The notes under the pieces: generated by a model
The model's input: only the letters and a program-made list of their open reading frames with translations
What the model was told of the DNA's origin: nothing
Databases searched by the model: none
In this document: piece by piece, positions 24,023 through 33,707 of the stretch
How positions within the stretch are numbered: position 1 is the first letter of the stretch
How the letters are laid out: each line of letters opens with the position of its first letter
Origin: Sphingomonas sp.
GTDB lineage: Bacteria > Pseudomonadota > Alphaproteobacteria > Sphingomonadales > Sphingomonadaceae
DNA: 64,000 nucleotides
Reading direction: 5' to 3'
NCBI RefSeq assembly: GCF_019635515.1
Contig: NZ_JAHBZI010000001.1
Coordinates: forward strand, 1,922,001 to 1,986,000
Program-made: the position numbers and the translations under genes

Positions 24023-24475
24023 CTATTCGGCCCTGGCCAGCGCTTCCTCGATCTGCGGCACGGTGTGCCCGGTCAGATCCTTGTCGAGTTCCAGCGTGAT
24101 CCGGCTCTCGACTTCCTTGTGATAATGTTTGCGCAATTCGCCCAGCGTCTTGGGCGGCGCGATGATGATCAGCGATTCGAAATCATTGTTCAGCGCCCGC
24201 TTTCTGAGCAGTTCGGCGGTGTCGGCGGCGAAGCGGTCTTCCTCCAGTTGGTGGAAATCGACTTCCTCCATATTGCCGCCACCCCAGGCGCCACCGCCTC
24301 GCATGCTGCTGGCGCTGCCTGCCAGATCGGTCGCCTGATCATGATGCGCCGGATTCTGATCGACCAGCTTCTTCTCGACCTGCAGGTTCGGATAGGTGGC
24401 ATCGCCTTCGTTGCGGAGGAACAGCATCTTGCGCCCGTCGGCGACCACCACGAACGCGTTGTGCGGTACCTGCAT
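24023..24475 (-). CDS. Host attachment family protein
   Basis: A 150-residue protein of the family annotated as required for attachment to host cells (COG5622, related to AtsE); the biochemical activity is unknown. Characteristic features are the start [20 protein letters not shown], a Gly-rich middle ([17 protein letters not shown]) and the C-terminal half [35 protein letters not shown], which resembles an RNase-H-like/eRF1-like fold. It has no signal peptide. It is divergent from serS, sharing an 88-base spacer. Confidence 0.85.
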   Translation of the reverse strand: MQVPHNAFVVVADGRKMLFLRNEGDATYPNLQVEKKLVDQNPAHHDQATDLAGSASSMRGGGAWGGGNMEEVDFHQLEEDRFAADTAELLRKRALNNDFESLIIIAPPKTLGELRKHYHKEVESRITLELDKDLTGHTVPQIEEALARAE

Positions 24476-24563
24476 CGGAAATCTCCTCGTTTCGGTTGTC
24501 CATGGTCAACGCGAGGAAAGCGGCAGGGTTGCGCGGCTCACCCTGCCCAGCCATACGCCCGCC

Positions 24564-25841
24564 ATGCACGATATCCGCTTCATCCGGGAGAATCCCGCGG
24601 CCTTCGACACCGCTCTGGCCAAGCGTGGCCTGTCGCCGCTGTCGTCCGGGTTGCTCGCGCTCGATGAAAAGCGCCGCGCGTTGCAAACCGAGGCGCAGGC
24701 CGCCCAGGCGCGCCGCAATGAGGCCTCGAAGGAAATCGGCGCAGCCAAGGCGCGCCGCGACGATCCCACCGATCTGATGGCCGAAGTCGCCGCGCTCAAG
24801 GAGCGGATGCCGGCGCTCGAAGCCGAGGAAAAGGAAGTCGGCGCGAAGCTGCACGAACGCCTCGCCGCCATCCCCAATCTGCCGCTCGCCGATGTGCCGC
24901 AGGGCGCCGACGAGGAAGACAATGCCCTGATCCACGAACGCGGTACGCCGCCCAGCTTCGCCTTCGAAGCCAGGGAGCATGACGCGATCGGTCCGGCGCT
25001 CGGCCTCGATTTCGAGACCGGCGCCACCCTCGCCGGTTCGCGCTTCACCTTCGTGCGGGGTTCGGCCGCCCGCCTCCACCGCGCGCTCGGCCAGTTCATG
25101 CTCGACACGTTGACCCGCGATCACGGCTATGAGGAAACCGTCGTGCCGCTGATGGTCCGCGACGAGATCATGTTCGGCACCGGCCAGTTGCCCAAATTCG
25201 CCGAGGACAGCTTCAGGACCACCGATGGCCGCTGGCTGATCCCGACTTCCGAAGTCAGCCTGACCAACACCGTCCGCGAACAGATCCTCGCCGAAAAGGC
25301 GCTGCCGCTGCGTTTCACCGCGCTCAGCCCCTGCTTCCGCTCCGAAGCCGGCTCGGCGGGCCGCGACACGCGCGGCTATATCCGCCAGCACCAGTTCGAA
25401 AAGGTCGAGATGGTCTCGATCACCACGCCCGAGGCGTCCGAAGCCGAGCATGAGCGGATGACCGCCTGTGCCGAGGATATCCTGACCAGGCTCGGCCTCG
25501 CCTTCCGCCGCATGAAGCTGTGTACCGGCGACATGGGTTTCTCGGCCGCGCGCACCTATGATCTCGAAGTATGGCTGCCCGGTCAGGCGCGCTACCGCGA
25601 GATCAGCTCCTGCTCGACCTGCACCGATTTCCAGGCCCGCCGCATGAATGCGCGCTACCGGCCCGAAGGCGAGAAGCAGACGCGCTTCGTCCACACCCTC
25701 AACGGCTCCGGCCTCGCGGTCGGCCGCACCGTCGTCGCGGTTATCGAGAATTATCAGCAGGAAGACGGCTCGGTCGCGGTGCCCGAAGCGCTCAAACCCT
25801 ATCTCGGCGGTCTCAACCGATTTGAGTCGGTCTCCCGCTGA
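24564..25841 (+). CDS. serS: Serine--tRNA ligase
   Basis: Charges tRNA-Ser with serine in the cytoplasm. The 425-residue product has the N-terminal antiparallel coiled-coil arm (residues about 30-100), class II motif 2 in [21 protein letters not shown] and motif 3 in [19 protein letters not shown]. Length is normal for bacteria. The start is the ATG of [11 protein letters not shown], the conserved N-terminus of the family; the frame is open further upstream but without similarity. It is followed 31 bases later by the NlpD-like gene. Confidence 0.97.
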   Translation: MHDIRFIRENPAAFDTALAKRGLSPLSSGLLALDEKRRALQTEAQAAQARRNEASKEIGAAKARRDDPTDLMAEVAALKERMPALEAEEKEVGAKLHERLAAIPNLPLADVPQGADEEDNALIHERGTPPSFAFEAREHDAIGPALGLDFETGATLAGSRFTFVRGSAARLHRALGQFMLDTLTRDHGYEETVVPLMVRDEIMFGTGQLPKFAEDSFRTTDGRWLIPTSEVSLTNTVREQILAEKALPLRFTALSPCFRSEAGSAGRDTRGYIRQHQFEKVEMVSITTPEASEAEHERMTACAEDILTRLGLAFRRMKLCTGDMGFSAARTYDLEVWLPGQARYREISSCSTCTDFQARRMNARYRPEGEKQTRFVHTLNGSGLAVGRTVVAVIENYQQEDGSVAVPEALKPYLGGLNRFESVSR

Positions 25842-25872
25842 CGTCGCGCGAAATCCGCTATATGATCGCCGG

Positions 25873-26955
25873 ATGGACGGGGCAGCCTTGAAACGGATCG
25901 CGGCGGCGGCGCTGGGTGCGCTCGCGCTCGCCGGCTGCATTCCCCAGCCCGATGGCGGCTACCGCGAGCCGCGCTACGACGCGCCTCCGCCGCGGCCCGA
26001 GCCGTTCCAGGAGCGGTACGAGCGCCCGGGTCTCGATCAGAACGTTCCCGCTCTCCCCGCGCCGCGTCCGGCCTGGGAAATGCGCCCGGTCACGCCCGAC
26101 GCCCGCACCATCGGAGCCAGCACCTATATCGTCCGCTCGGGCGACTCGCTGCGTTCGATCTCGGTGAAGACCGGCGCCGGATCGGAGGCGATCGCCCGCG
26201 CCAACAATCTCGCCCAGCCCTACACGATCTTCCCGGGGCAAAAGCTCGCCATCCCCGCCGGCCGCTATCACGCCGTCCGCGACGGCGAGACCGGCATCGC
26301 CATCGCCCGCGCTTATGGCGTCGATTGGTCGCGGATCATCGCCCAGAATTATCTCGAAGAGCCCTATGTGCTGCGCACCGGCCAGCGGCTGCTGATCCCC
26401 AATGCCGGCCCCGAGACGATCGAGGAGCGCGCCGCCCGCTTCCATATCGATATCGACGATATCCTGACCGGCGGCACCCCCGCCGCGCGCGAGGGCACCA
26501 GACCCGCCCAGCCCACCGCGTCCTCGGCGCGCGTGCTTCCGGCGACCCAACCCGTCGCCGTGCCTGAGCGGCTGGCGGGCACATTCCGCTGGCCGGTCAC
26601 CGGCACCATCGTCAAGCGCTTCGGCCCCGGCGCCTCGGGCGAGCGCAACGACGGGATCAAGATCGCCGTGCCGCTCAATACGCCGGTGCTGGCGGCGGCG
26701 GACGGCGTCGTCGCCTATGTCGGTAGCGACATTCCGGCACTTGGCGGCCTCGTCATCCTCAGCCATGGCAGCGGCTTCACCACCGTCTATGGCCATGCCG
26801 GCCAATTGCTCGTCCAGCGCGGCCAATCGGTGAAGCGCGGCCAGACCATCGCGCTCTCGGGCAATTCGGGCTTCGCCGATCGCCCCGAACTGCATTTCGA
26901 GATGCGTCAGGGCCGCAGCGCGATCGATCCGGTGCCCAGGCTGCCTGCCAGATAA
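25873..26955 (+). CDS. NlpD-like LysM/LytM lipoprotein, probable amidase activator
   Basis: A 360-residue outer- or inner-membrane lipoprotein with lipobox ALALAGC near residue 18-22, a Pro-rich linker, two LysM peptidoglycan-binding domains (about residues 80-128 and 130-175) and a C-terminal LytM/M23 domain. The M23 zinc motif HxGxD is replaced by NDGIKI, and only the later YGHAG and LHFEMR motifs remain, so it cannot be a zinc hydrolase. This matches NlpD/EnvC proteins that activate cell-separation amidases. The neighbourhood after serS is where nlpD sits in many alphaproteobacteria, usually after surE and pcm, which are absent here. Its stop overlaps the next start (TAATG). Confidence 0.9.
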   Translation: MDGAALKRIAAAALGALALAGCIPQPDGGYREPRYDAPPPRPEPFQERYERPGLDQNVPALPAPRPAWEMRPVTPDARTIGASTYIVRSGDSLRSISVKTGAGSEAIARANNLAQPYTIFPGQKLAIPAGRYHAVRDGETGIAIARAYGVDWSRIIAQNYLEEPYVLRTGQRLLIPNAGPETIEERAARFHIDIDDILTGGTPAAREGTRPAQPTASSARVLPATQPVAVPERLAGTFRWPVTGTIVKRFGPGASGERNDGIKIAVPLNTPVLAAADGVVAYVGSDIPALGGLVILSHGSGFTTVYGHAGQLLVQRGQSVKRGQTIALSGNSGFADRPELHFEMRQGRSAIDPVPRLPAR

Positions 26956-27965
26956 TGGCGATCCTCCCCCCGGCGACCCTCAAGCGCAAATCGAGCCTGC
27001 CCGTCTGGGCCGAGATCGGCTGGCGCGTCGGCGTGGTGCTGGCGCTCCTCGCCATCGCCGTGCTGTTCCACTGGATCGAGCGCGACGGGCTGAGGGACAC
27101 CGCCGACGGCCACGTCTCGTTTCTCGATATCCTCTATTTCACCTCGATCTCGGTGACGACCACCGGCTATGGCGATATCGTGCCGGTGAGCACCACGGCG
27201 CGGATGTTCGACGCGTTCATCGTCACCCCGATCCGTATCTTCGTGGTGCTGCTGTTCCTCGGCACCGCCTATAATTTCGTCCTCAAGCGAACCTGGGATA
27301 AATGGCGCATGGCTGCGATCCAGAAGAACCTGTCCGGTCACATCGTCGTCGCCGGCTATGGCAATACCGGCGCCGAGACCATCGACGAGCTGATCGCGCG
27401 CGGCACGCCCGCGGGGCAGCTTGTCGTGATCGACACGGACGAGGAGCGCCTGGCCCGCGCCAAGGCCTGCGGCTGCATCGTGCTCCAGGCCGATGCCACC
27501 CGCGACCAGGTCCTCACGGACGTAAAGATCAAGCACGCGGCCTCGCTGATCGTCACCGCCGGGCGTGACGACACGTCGATCCTGATCACCCTCACCGCGC
27601 GCCATTTGGCACCCGGCCTGCCGATCAGCGTCACCGTCCGCAACGAGGATAACGAAGTCCCCGCCCGCGCCGCCGGCGCCACCACCGTCGTCAACCCGGT
27701 CAGCTTCTCGGGGCTGCTCCTCGCCAGCTCGTGCAAGGGCCCGCATCTCTCCGACTATCTGATGGATCTCGCCTCGTATCACGGCCAGGTCGAGCTGACG
27801 GAACGCGGCGTTACGCCCGGCGAGATCGGCAAGCCGCTCTCCGCGATCAAGACCGGCCTGGGCGTCCGCATTTACCGCAACGGCAAGCCCCATGGCCACA
27901 AGGAACCCGAAGCCGCAAGGCTGGAGGCCGGAGACCTGATCGTCGAGATTGTCACTGCAAATTGA
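26955..27965 (+). CDS. Potassium channel with TrkA-N (RCK) domain
   Basis: A 336-residue inner-membrane K+ channel. Two membrane helices flank a pore loop with the K+ selectivity filter TTGYGD (near residue 73); the cytoplasmic part is a Rossmann TrkA-N domain starting at HIVVAGYGNTGAETIDEL, followed by a TrkA-C-like end. It is of the Kch/MthK type and probably gated by a nucleotide or ion bound to the regulatory domain. It overlaps the NlpD-like gene stop by one base, so both are cotranscribed. Confidence 0.92.
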   Translation: MAILPPATLKRKSSLPVWAEIGWRVGVVLALLAIAVLFHWIERDGLRDTADGHVSFLDILYFTSISVTTTGYGDIVPVSTTARMFDAFIVTPIRIFVVLLFLGTAYNFVLKRTWDKWRMAAIQKNLSGHIVVAGYGNTGAETIDELIARGTPAGQLVVIDTDEERLARAKACGCIVLQADATRDQVLTDVKIKHAASLIVTAGRDDTSILITLTARHLAPGLPISVTVRNEDNEVPARAAGATTVVNPVSFSGLLLASSCKGPHLSDYLMDLASYHGQVELTERGVTPGEIGKPLSAIKTGLGVRIYRNGKPHGHKEPEAARLEAGDLIVEIVTAN

Positions 27966-28093
27966 TCCTCCCCGGCACGGGGAGGGGGACCATGCGCAGC
28001 ATGGTGGAGGGGGCGTGCCGCAAGCGCCGCGCTTCGTGGAGAGCCCCCTCCGTCAGCGCTGCGCGCTGCCACCTCCCCGTGCCGGGGAGGATC
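27964..28093. repeat. 130-bp intergenic palindromic repeat, copy A
   Basis: Ends are inverted: GATCCTCCCCGGCACGG on the left and CCGTGCCGGGGAGGATC on the right. The inside holds GGAGGGGG...CCCCCTCC arms and a variable loop. The same element, in opposite orientation and also 130 bp, is at 38591-38720. It carries no gene and begins at the channel gene's stop codon. It is a non-autonomous repeat of the REP/MITE kind. Confidence 0.88.
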
Positions 28094-28108
28094 GTTTAGG
28101 ATCACTGC

Positions 28109-28459
28109 ATGATCGAACGCCTCACCCCCATCGCCCTCCTCATCGCGTCGAACGTCTTCATGACCTTCGCCTGGTACGGCCATCTCAAATACAAGTCGGC
28201 GCCACTGCTGCTGGTAATCTTCGCCAGCTGGGGCATCGCGCTCTTCGAATATTTCCTCGCCGTCCCCGCCAATCGCTGGGGCAGCAATGTCTATTCGGCG
28301 GCGCAATTGAAGGCGATCCAGGAGGTCGTGACCCTCACCGTCTTCGCCGGCTTCTCGATCCTCTATCTGGGCCAGAAGATAACGCTCAACCACCTTATCG
28401 GCTTCGCGCTGATCGCGGCGGGCGCGTGGTTCGTATTCAAGGCGCCGATATCTACCTGA
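28109..28459 (+). CDS. DMT-like small membrane protein (DUF486)
   Basis: A 116-residue protein with four hydrophobic segments, typical of the DUF486 family distantly related to small multidrug transporters. Landmarks are NVFMTFAWYGHLK, a WGIALFEYFLAVPANR segment and QKITLNHLIGFALIAAGAWFVFK. Its transported substrate, if any, is unknown. It follows the palindromic repeat by 15 bases. Confidence 0.87.
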   Translation: MIERLTPIALLIASNVFMTFAWYGHLKYKSAPLLLVIFASWGIALFEYFLAVPANRWGSNVYSAAQLKAIQEVVTLTVFAGFSILYLGQKITLNHLIGFALIAAGAWFVFKAPIST

Positions 28460-28463
28460 GCTA

Positions 28464-28482
28464 GCTTTTTGCGCCAAAAAGC
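28464..28482. terminator. A/T-stem hairpin before rimO
   Basis: GCTTTTT and AAAAAGC form a 7-bp stem around GCGCC in the 41-base gap between the DUF486 gene and rimO. The T run lies in the 5' arm, so on the plus strand it is a weak terminator at best; it may be a leader structure of rimO. Confidence 0.3.
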
Positions 28483-28500
28483 CTATGTGCGCCCGCAATC

Positions 28501-29829
28501 ATGGCAACCAAACTCCCCGAGGCCCCGCGCGTGGGCATGGTTTCGCTCGGCTGTCCGAAGAACCTCGTCGACAGCGAACGGATCCTGACCAAGCTGCGCA
28601 GCGACGGCTATGCTATCTCGCCCGACTATGCCGGGGCGGACGTCGTGCTGGTCAATACCTGCGGCTTTCTCGACAGCGCCAAGGAGGAGTCGCTGGAGGC
28701 GATCGGTGAGGCCATCGCCGAGAATGGCCGCGTCATCGTCACCGGCTGCTTCGGCAAGGAAGCCGATGTCATCCGCGCCAAATTCCCCAACGTCCTCGCC
28801 GTCACCGGCGCGCACCAATATGAGGAAGTCGTCGGCGCGGTCCACGAAGCGGCGCCGATGCCGGCCAATGCCTTCCTCAATCTCGTGCCGGAGAGCGGCC
28901 TCAAGCTGACGCCCCGGCACTACAGCTATCTGAAAATCTCCGAGGGCTGCAACCATCGCTGCGCCTTCTGCATCATCCCCTCGATCCGCGGCGACCTCGT
29001 GTCACGCCGCCCCGACGCGATCCTGCGCGAAGCCGAAAAGCTGGTCGAGAACGGCACCGGGGAATTGCTGGTCATCAGCCAGGACACCTCTGCCTATGGC
29101 GTCGACATCCGCAAGCAACCGCGGATGTGGAAGGGCCAGGAGGTCGTTCCCCACATGACCGATCTCGCCCGCGAACTCGGCAAGATCGCGCCATGGGTTC
29201 GGCTGCACTATGTCTACCCCTACCCACACGTCGATCAGGTCATTCCGCTGATGGCCGAGGGGCTTGTCCTCCCCTATCTCGACATCCCCTTCCAGCACGC
29301 CAGCCCTGCGGTCCTGCGCCGCATGAAGCGTCCGGCCAACGAAGCCAAGGTGCTCGAGCGCCTCAAGGCGTGGCGCGAAATCTGCCCGGATATCGCCATC
29401 CGCAGCTCGTTCGTCGTCGGCTTCCCCGGCGAGACCGAGGAGGATTTCCGGTATCTGCTCGACTGGCTCGACGAAGCCCAGCTCGATCGTGTCGGCGCCT
29501 TCCGCTTCGAGCCGGTCGAAGGCGCGCAGGCCAACAGCTTCGAGGGCCATGTCCCCGAGGAAGTGAAGGAAGAGCGCTACGCCCGGGTGATGGAGAAAAC
29601 CGCCGCGATCTCGGCCGCCAAGCTCCAGTCCAGGATCGGCCGCACCCTCGAAGTGATCATCGACGCGGTCGACGGCGAAGGCGCGACGGGCCGCTCACAG
29701 GCGGACGCGCCCGAGATCGACGGCGAAGTCCATCTCCGCGACGCCGGCCACCTCAAACAGGGCGACATCCTGAACGTCGAGATCGAGGACGCCGACGAGC
29801 ACGATCTGTTCGGGGTGCCGCTGGCCTAG
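28501..29829 (+). CDS. rimO: Ribosomal protein uS12 methylthiotransferase
   Basis: RimO adds a methylthio group to a conserved Asp of ribosomal protein S12 using two 4Fe-4S clusters and S-adenosylmethionine. The 442-residue product has the UPF0004 N-terminal domain ([18 protein letters not shown]; further Cys in NTCGFL and TGCFGKEA), the radical-SAM motif CNHRCAFC at about residue 150, and a C-terminal TRAM domain ending [13 protein letters not shown]. All cluster Cys are present. The 3' end overlaps the convergent neighbour by 4 bases. Confidence 0.96.
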   Translation: MATKLPEAPRVGMVSLGCPKNLVDSERILTKLRSDGYAISPDYAGADVVLVNTCGFLDSAKEESLEAIGEAIAENGRVIVTGCFGKEADVIRAKFPNVLAVTGAHQYEEVVGAVHEAAPMPANAFLNLVPESGLKLTPRHYSYLKISEGCNHRCAFCIIPSIRGDLVSRRPDAILREAEKLVENGTGELLVISQDTSAYGVDIRKQPRMWKGQEVVPHMTDLARELGKIAPWVRLHYVYPYPHVDQVIPLMAEGLVLPYLDIPFQHASPAVLRRMKRPANEAKVLERLKAWREICPDIAIRSSFVVGFPGETEEDFRYLLDWLDEAQLDRVGAFRFEPVEGAQANSFEGHVPEEVKEERYARVMEKTAAISAAKLQSRIGRTLEVIIDAVDGEGATGRSQADAPEIDGEVHLRDAGHLKQGDILNVEIEDADEHDLFGVPLA

Positions 29830-30911
29830 TCTCCCGGCTCCCGCGGCACCGATGCCAGCGCGCCCTCCAGCGCCGCCATCGCATCGGACCACGGCCCGCC
29901 GTCATCCTCGAACACGCGCACGCCCATATGGTAGATCGCCTCGACCACCGCGCGAACCGAACGCGCGAGCGCCTCGAATTCGGGCGCCTTCTCCTCGCCG
30001 GTCTGGTGGTCGATCTCGCGGATGCGGATCCAGCAGCCTTCCTGGACCGCGCCCGGCACCCCCGGCTCCGGGCCTTCCGCCATGCGCAGCGTCACCGTCT
30101 GGAATTCGATCCGCGTCAGGCCCGGCTCGGCATGGCACATCACCTCGGCGCTCTGCTTGCCGGTCAACAGCAGCAGCGCCGCGCGGATCAGATCACCCTT
30201 GGCATCGGTCAGATAGCCGCCGCCGAAATAGCCACGCTCCTCGCCCACCGTGATCGTGCCGTTATACCAGCCATAGCCGTCGATCTCGTAATCGAAACGC
30301 ACGTCCGCGCCATTGCCGAGCCCGGATTCCCACGCCTTGAATTGCGAAGGCGCCAGTTCCTTCTCAAGCAGGGCGGCGCGCGGCGTCATGTCGAACTTCC
30401 CGAGCTTCGGTGTCCAGCGCGGGGTCCATGCCGCCTCGATCCGCGCCACCGCCGCCTCGAACGCCGGCACCGCCTCGCGCACCGAATCGTCCCACAGGCT
30501 GAACCGCACCGTCTGGCTGTTCGGCCCATGGGTGAAGTGCGCTTCGCCGCGCAGCCAGCCGGGTTCGTCGCGGCGGAGGGTCAGCCGCATCGATCCGCCG
30601 GTCGATTGCATGGTCACTTCATCGGCGCGCCCTTCGGCGAAGTCGCGCAGGTGCGGCAGGAAGGCGGCGAAATCGGGCCGCTTGATCATCGGCGCATGGT
30701 GATCGACGAACACGCCCCAGCCCTTGCCGACACGTACCGCGATATCGAGCCACGGCCAGGACTGGTTGCGACCCACGCCCACCCATAATTCGAGCGAACC
30801 GAGCTTGATGTCCGCGCCCAGCCGCCGCCGACGCGAATAGGCGGTTTCCGGAAAGCGCGGCTGCCCCTCAGTATCGGCCGCCGCCCGTCTGTCCTTGCCC
30901 CACCAACCCAT
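29826..30911 (-). CDS. Uncharacterised cytoplasmic protein
   Basis: A 361-residue soluble protein of unknown function. It contains no signal peptide or membrane segment. There are many Trp and acidic residues and a suggestion of an internal repeat: each half carries a beta-rich stretch with WxxxxRFSLWDD- or [24 protein letters not shown] segments, and the C-terminal half has an [12 protein letters not shown] helix. The chosen ATG (MGWWGKDRR) is used because the upstream open frame is Arg-rich and low in information. It forms a tight operon with the upstream 142-residue gene, five bases apart. Confidence 0.68.
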   Translation of the reverse strand: MGWWGKDRRAAADTEGQPRFPETAYSRRRRLGADIKLGSLELWVGVGRNQSWPWLDIAVRVGKGWGVFVDHHAPMIKRPDFAAFLPHLRDFAEGRADEVTMQSTGGSMRLTLRRDEPGWLRGEAHFTHGPNSQTVRFSLWDDSVREAVPAFEAAVARIEAAWTPRWTPKLGKFDMTPRAALLEKELAPSQFKAWESGLGNGADVRFDYEIDGYGWYNGTITVGEERGYFGGGYLTDAKGDLIRAALLLLTGKQSAEVMCHAEPGLTRIEFQTVTLRMAEGPEPGVPGAVQEGCWIRIREIDHQTGEEKAPEFEALARSVRAVVEAIYHMGVRVFEDDGGPWSDAMAALEGALASVPREPGD

Positions 30912-30916
30912 CCTGC

Positions 30917-31345
30917 TCACACCCCCACGATCGTCCCCGCCGCGACGGGATCGCCTTCGACCGGCACCCATGGCCGCCGCCGCACTTCGCCGGTTTGCCA
31001 TGCGTCATCGAAAGCGGCCATCCACAGCGAATATTCGTCGGTCTCATATTCGTGCACCGAAACCCACAGCCGATCGTCCGCCGCGAGCCGCATCTCGACC
31101 AGCGACCAATCGGCGAGCGGCGGCCCATCGCGCCAGCCGAGCGCCGCCCGCCGCGCCTCGCACACCACATGCACCGCTGCCGCGAACAAAGTTTCGACCC
31201 GCGCATGCGCCGCTTCCAGCCGCGCCACCGCCTCGGGGGGCGGGGCATCGTCCCAGCCATCGCCGCCGGTCACCGCGAGGTCGTAGAAATCCCCCGGTAA
31301 CGCGCCGCGGCCAACCCAGCTTCCTTTCTGCCACCGCCAATCCAT
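30917..31345 (-). CDS. Uncharacterised small protein, operon partner
   Basis: A 142-residue soluble protein that I do not recognise. It is rich in Trp and Asp/Glu, with the stretch VEMRLAADDRLWVSVHEYETDEYSLWMAAFDDAW, which has the look of a compact alpha/beta domain. The ATG at 31345 is preferred over an in-frame GTG six bases upstream. It lies five bases ahead of the 361-residue gene and is almost certainly translated with it, suggesting that the two proteins act together. Confidence 0.65.
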   Translation of the reverse strand: MDWRWQKGSWVGRGALPGDFYDLAVTGGDGWDDAPPPEAVARLEAAHARVETLFAAAVHVVCEARRAALGWRDGPPLADWSLVEMRLAADDRLWVSVHEYETDEYSLWMAAFDDAWQTGEVRRRPWVPVEGDPVAAGTIVGV

Positions 31346-31418
31346 GCTCACCCATCCCGGTTGCGGACGTGTCTTATGCGACTAAGATAGCCACATCTCT
31401 TATCTGTCGAGGGTTTTG

Positions 31419-32831
31419 ATGATCGCTATCCGCCACGCGCTCGCCTGCGCCGCCATCTGCTTCGTCCCCGTCGCTGCCTGGGCCCAGGCGCTCACGCCCG
31501 AACAGACCGAAAAGGTCGACACCATCGTCGCCGACGCCCTCAAGACCTCGAAGGTCCCCTCGGCATCGATCGCGATCGTGCGCGAAGGCAAGATCGTCTA
31601 CGCCAAGGCATATGGCGATCAGGGCCCGGACATGAAGGCCACCTCCGCCGATGCGAAGTACCAGATCGCCTCGATCTCCAAGCAGATCACCGCCGCCGGC
31701 ATCCTGCTGCTCGAGGATGAGGGCAAGCTGAGCCTCGACGACAAGGTCTCGAAATGGGTGCCCGACGTCACCGATGCCGACAAGATCACCATCCGCCAGT
31801 TGCTCAGCCACACCTCGGGCCTCCAGGATTACTGGCCGCAGGATTATGATTTCGCGGCGATGGAGAAGGCCGTCACACCGCAGGGCATCGTCGATCGCTG
31901 GGCCAGAAAGCCGCTTGATTACGCGCCGGGCACCGCATGGCAATATTCGAACACCGGCTATGTCGTCGCCGGCATGATCATCGAAAAGGCCTCGGGCGAG
32001 CCGCTGCTCAAATATCTCGAGCGCAAGATCTTCAAGCCGCTCAAGATGCAGGTCGTCGATAATGACAAGGCGGTCGGCAAGGGCTTCCCGCAGGGCAATC
32101 ACCGCTTCGCGCTCGGCCCCGTCCGCAAGGCCAAGCCCGCCGCCGATGGCTGGCTGTGGGCGATGGGCGAGCTGGCGATGTCGGCCAGCGACCTCGCCAA
32201 ATGGGACATCGCCCGCATCGAGCGCAAGGTGCTGACCCCCGAGGATTGGGAAACGCAGGAGACTATCGTCAACCTCGCCGACGGCAGCTCGACGCGCTAC
32301 GGCCTCGGCGTCTCGATCGGCGAGCGCGGCGGCGCCAAGGTCGTGACGCATGGCGGCGAAGCGGTCGGCTTCCTCTCGACCAACTATGTCATCCCGTCGA
32401 AGGGCTATGCGGTGGTGTCGCTGGTCAATGCCGATTTCGGCGGCGCCCATGATGCCATTGCCGACGGCATCACCGATCTGCTGATGCCCGAACCCAAAAA
32501 GGTGGTGGCGCCGACCCTCGACCAGATCCGCGACGATCTCGCCAGGAAGGTCTTCGCCCAGCTCCAGACCGGCCGTCTCGACCGCACCCTGCTGACCGAG
32601 GACGCCAATTACTATTTCACCGAAACCGCGACCGACGATTACCACGCCAGCCTGTCGCCGCTGGGCGAGCCGGAAAGCTTCTCGATGATCGGCCGGCCCC
32701 GGCTGCGCGGCGGTTTCGTCAACCGCAACTATCTGATCGCGTTCAAGGGCCAGAAGCTGATCGCCATCACCTATTCGGAGCCCGGCGCCGAAGGGAAGTT
32801 CGAGCAGTTCATCCTCCAGCCGCGCGACTGA
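31419..32831 (+). CDS. Serine hydrolase of the class C beta-lactamase fold
   Basis: A 470-residue secreted serine hydrolase with a signal peptide ending AWA-QA near residue 22. The SxxK nucleophile motif is SISK (about residue 85), the YxN motif is YSNTGY (about residue 177), and a HGG triad region is VTHGGEAVG (about residue 310). A C-terminal extension of about 110 residues after the catalytic domain is of unknown role. Members are esterases, D-amino-acid or peptidoglycan hydrolases; antibiotic hydrolysis cannot be inferred. TTG at 31416 is an alternative start. Confidence 0.88.
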   Translation: MIAIRHALACAAICFVPVAAWAQALTPEQTEKVDTIVADALKTSKVPSASIAIVREGKIVYAKAYGDQGPDMKATSADAKYQIASISKQITAAGILLLEDEGKLSLDDKVSKWVPDVTDADKITIRQLLSHTSGLQDYWPQDYDFAAMEKAVTPQGIVDRWARKPLDYAPGTAWQYSNTGYVVAGMIIEKASGEPLLKYLERKIFKPLKMQVVDNDKAVGKGFPQGNHRFALGPVRKAKPAADGWLWAMGELAMSASDLAKWDIARIERKVLTPEDWETQETIVNLADGSSTRYGLGVSIGERGGAKVVTHGGEAVGFLSTNYVIPSKGYAVVSLVNADFGGAHDAIADGITDLLMPEPKKVVAPTLDQIRDDLARKVFAQLQTGRLDRTLLTEDANYYFTETATDDYHASLSPLGEPESFSMIGRPRLRGGFVNRNYLIAFKGQKLIAITYSEPGAEGKFEQFILQPRD

Positions 32832-32838
32832 GCGACTG

Positions 32839-33621
32839 CTACGTCGCTCCCGCGGTTTCCGGCTCGGCCGCCGCGGGAGGCACGGCATAGACACCCATCG
32901 CTCGCCGGATCAGGAAGACGATCGCCACCACCGGCACCGCGAAGCTGAAGATCCACGGCTCCAGCGGGCGCTGGAGCGCGGCGGCGCCAAACAGCAGCAA
33001 GCTGATCGGCATCACGCCGAACGCGCCCGTCGTCCAGTTGAGCGAAAAGGTCACGAACGAGATCAGCGAAGCCGGCGCCCATAGCCATTTGCGCCGGAGG
33101 CCCCGCGTCCTGAGGATCAACACGAACGCGGTCAGCGAGGTCGCCACGCAAGCCACCATCGCCGCCAGCCAGGCGAAATGGATCGCGCCCTTGTCCTTCA
33201 GCGTGAAGGCGTTGAACTGGCTTGGCTGGCTCGTCGCCGGCGCGGTATGCAGTCCGATCAGTTGAGGCTTGCCCGCGCCGGTGGACAACACCACCCGCAC
33301 CATCGCCCAGCGCCCATCGGCGCCGATCTCATAGTCCAGCGCCTTGGCGGTAACGCCGTTCATCCACTGCACGTTGACATTCTGGAGCGAAGGCTCGCCG
33401 TTCGGCACCGGCGCCCGCATCTGCGCCATTGATGCGGGCGTGAGTTGCGGCCGCAACTCAGGCGCCGCCGCCGCCTTCAGCGTCGCGAGGTCATCAGCGC
33501 GTACCGCCCGCACCATCTGCGTGCTGAAAGCCTGTTCCTCCGGCGTCGCCAGCTTGTCGAACATCGATTGATTTGAACATGCCGACAGCAGCACTGCCAG
33601 CCCGATCAGCCATGCCCGCAT
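32839..33621 (-). CDS. Uncharacterised lipoprotein with C-terminal membrane helices
   Basis: A 260-residue protein. The start MRAWLIGLAVLLSAC has a lipobox (LLSAC, Cys15). Residues 20-140 form a periplasmic domain of unknown type, rather like DUF3887-type small domains (TLKAAAAPELRPQLTPASMAQMRA). Residues 145-240 hold three or four membrane helices and the tail is Pro/Ala-rich. A lipid-anchored domain fused to membrane helices is unusual. It is convergent with the serine hydrolase, 7 bases apart. Confidence 0.68.
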   Translation of the reverse strand: MRAWLIGLAVLLSACSNQSMFDKLATPEEQAFSTQMVRAVRADDLATLKAAAAPELRPQLTPASMAQMRAPVPNGEPSLQNVNVQWMNGVTAKALDYEIGADGRWAMVRVVLSTGAGKPQLIGLHTAPATSQPSQFNAFTLKDKGAIHFAWLAAMVACVATSLTAFVLILRTRGLRRKWLWAPASLISFVTFSLNWTTGAFGVMPISLLLFGAAALQRPLEPWIFSFAVPVVAIVFLIRRAMGVYAVPPAAAEPETAGAT

Positions 33622-33707
33622 CCTATGTCCCCCAAATCATCCTGTGCTGGCATGTTGGGCGCTCGACCGGTTAAGCTCAACAGCTCATGATCGAGGACCG
33701 CCGATTG

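Noticed and set aside
31419..32831. Beta-lactamase resistance gene
   Set aside because: The SxxK/YxN fold is shared with many esterases and peptidases; nothing in the sequence points to antibiotic hydrolysis.
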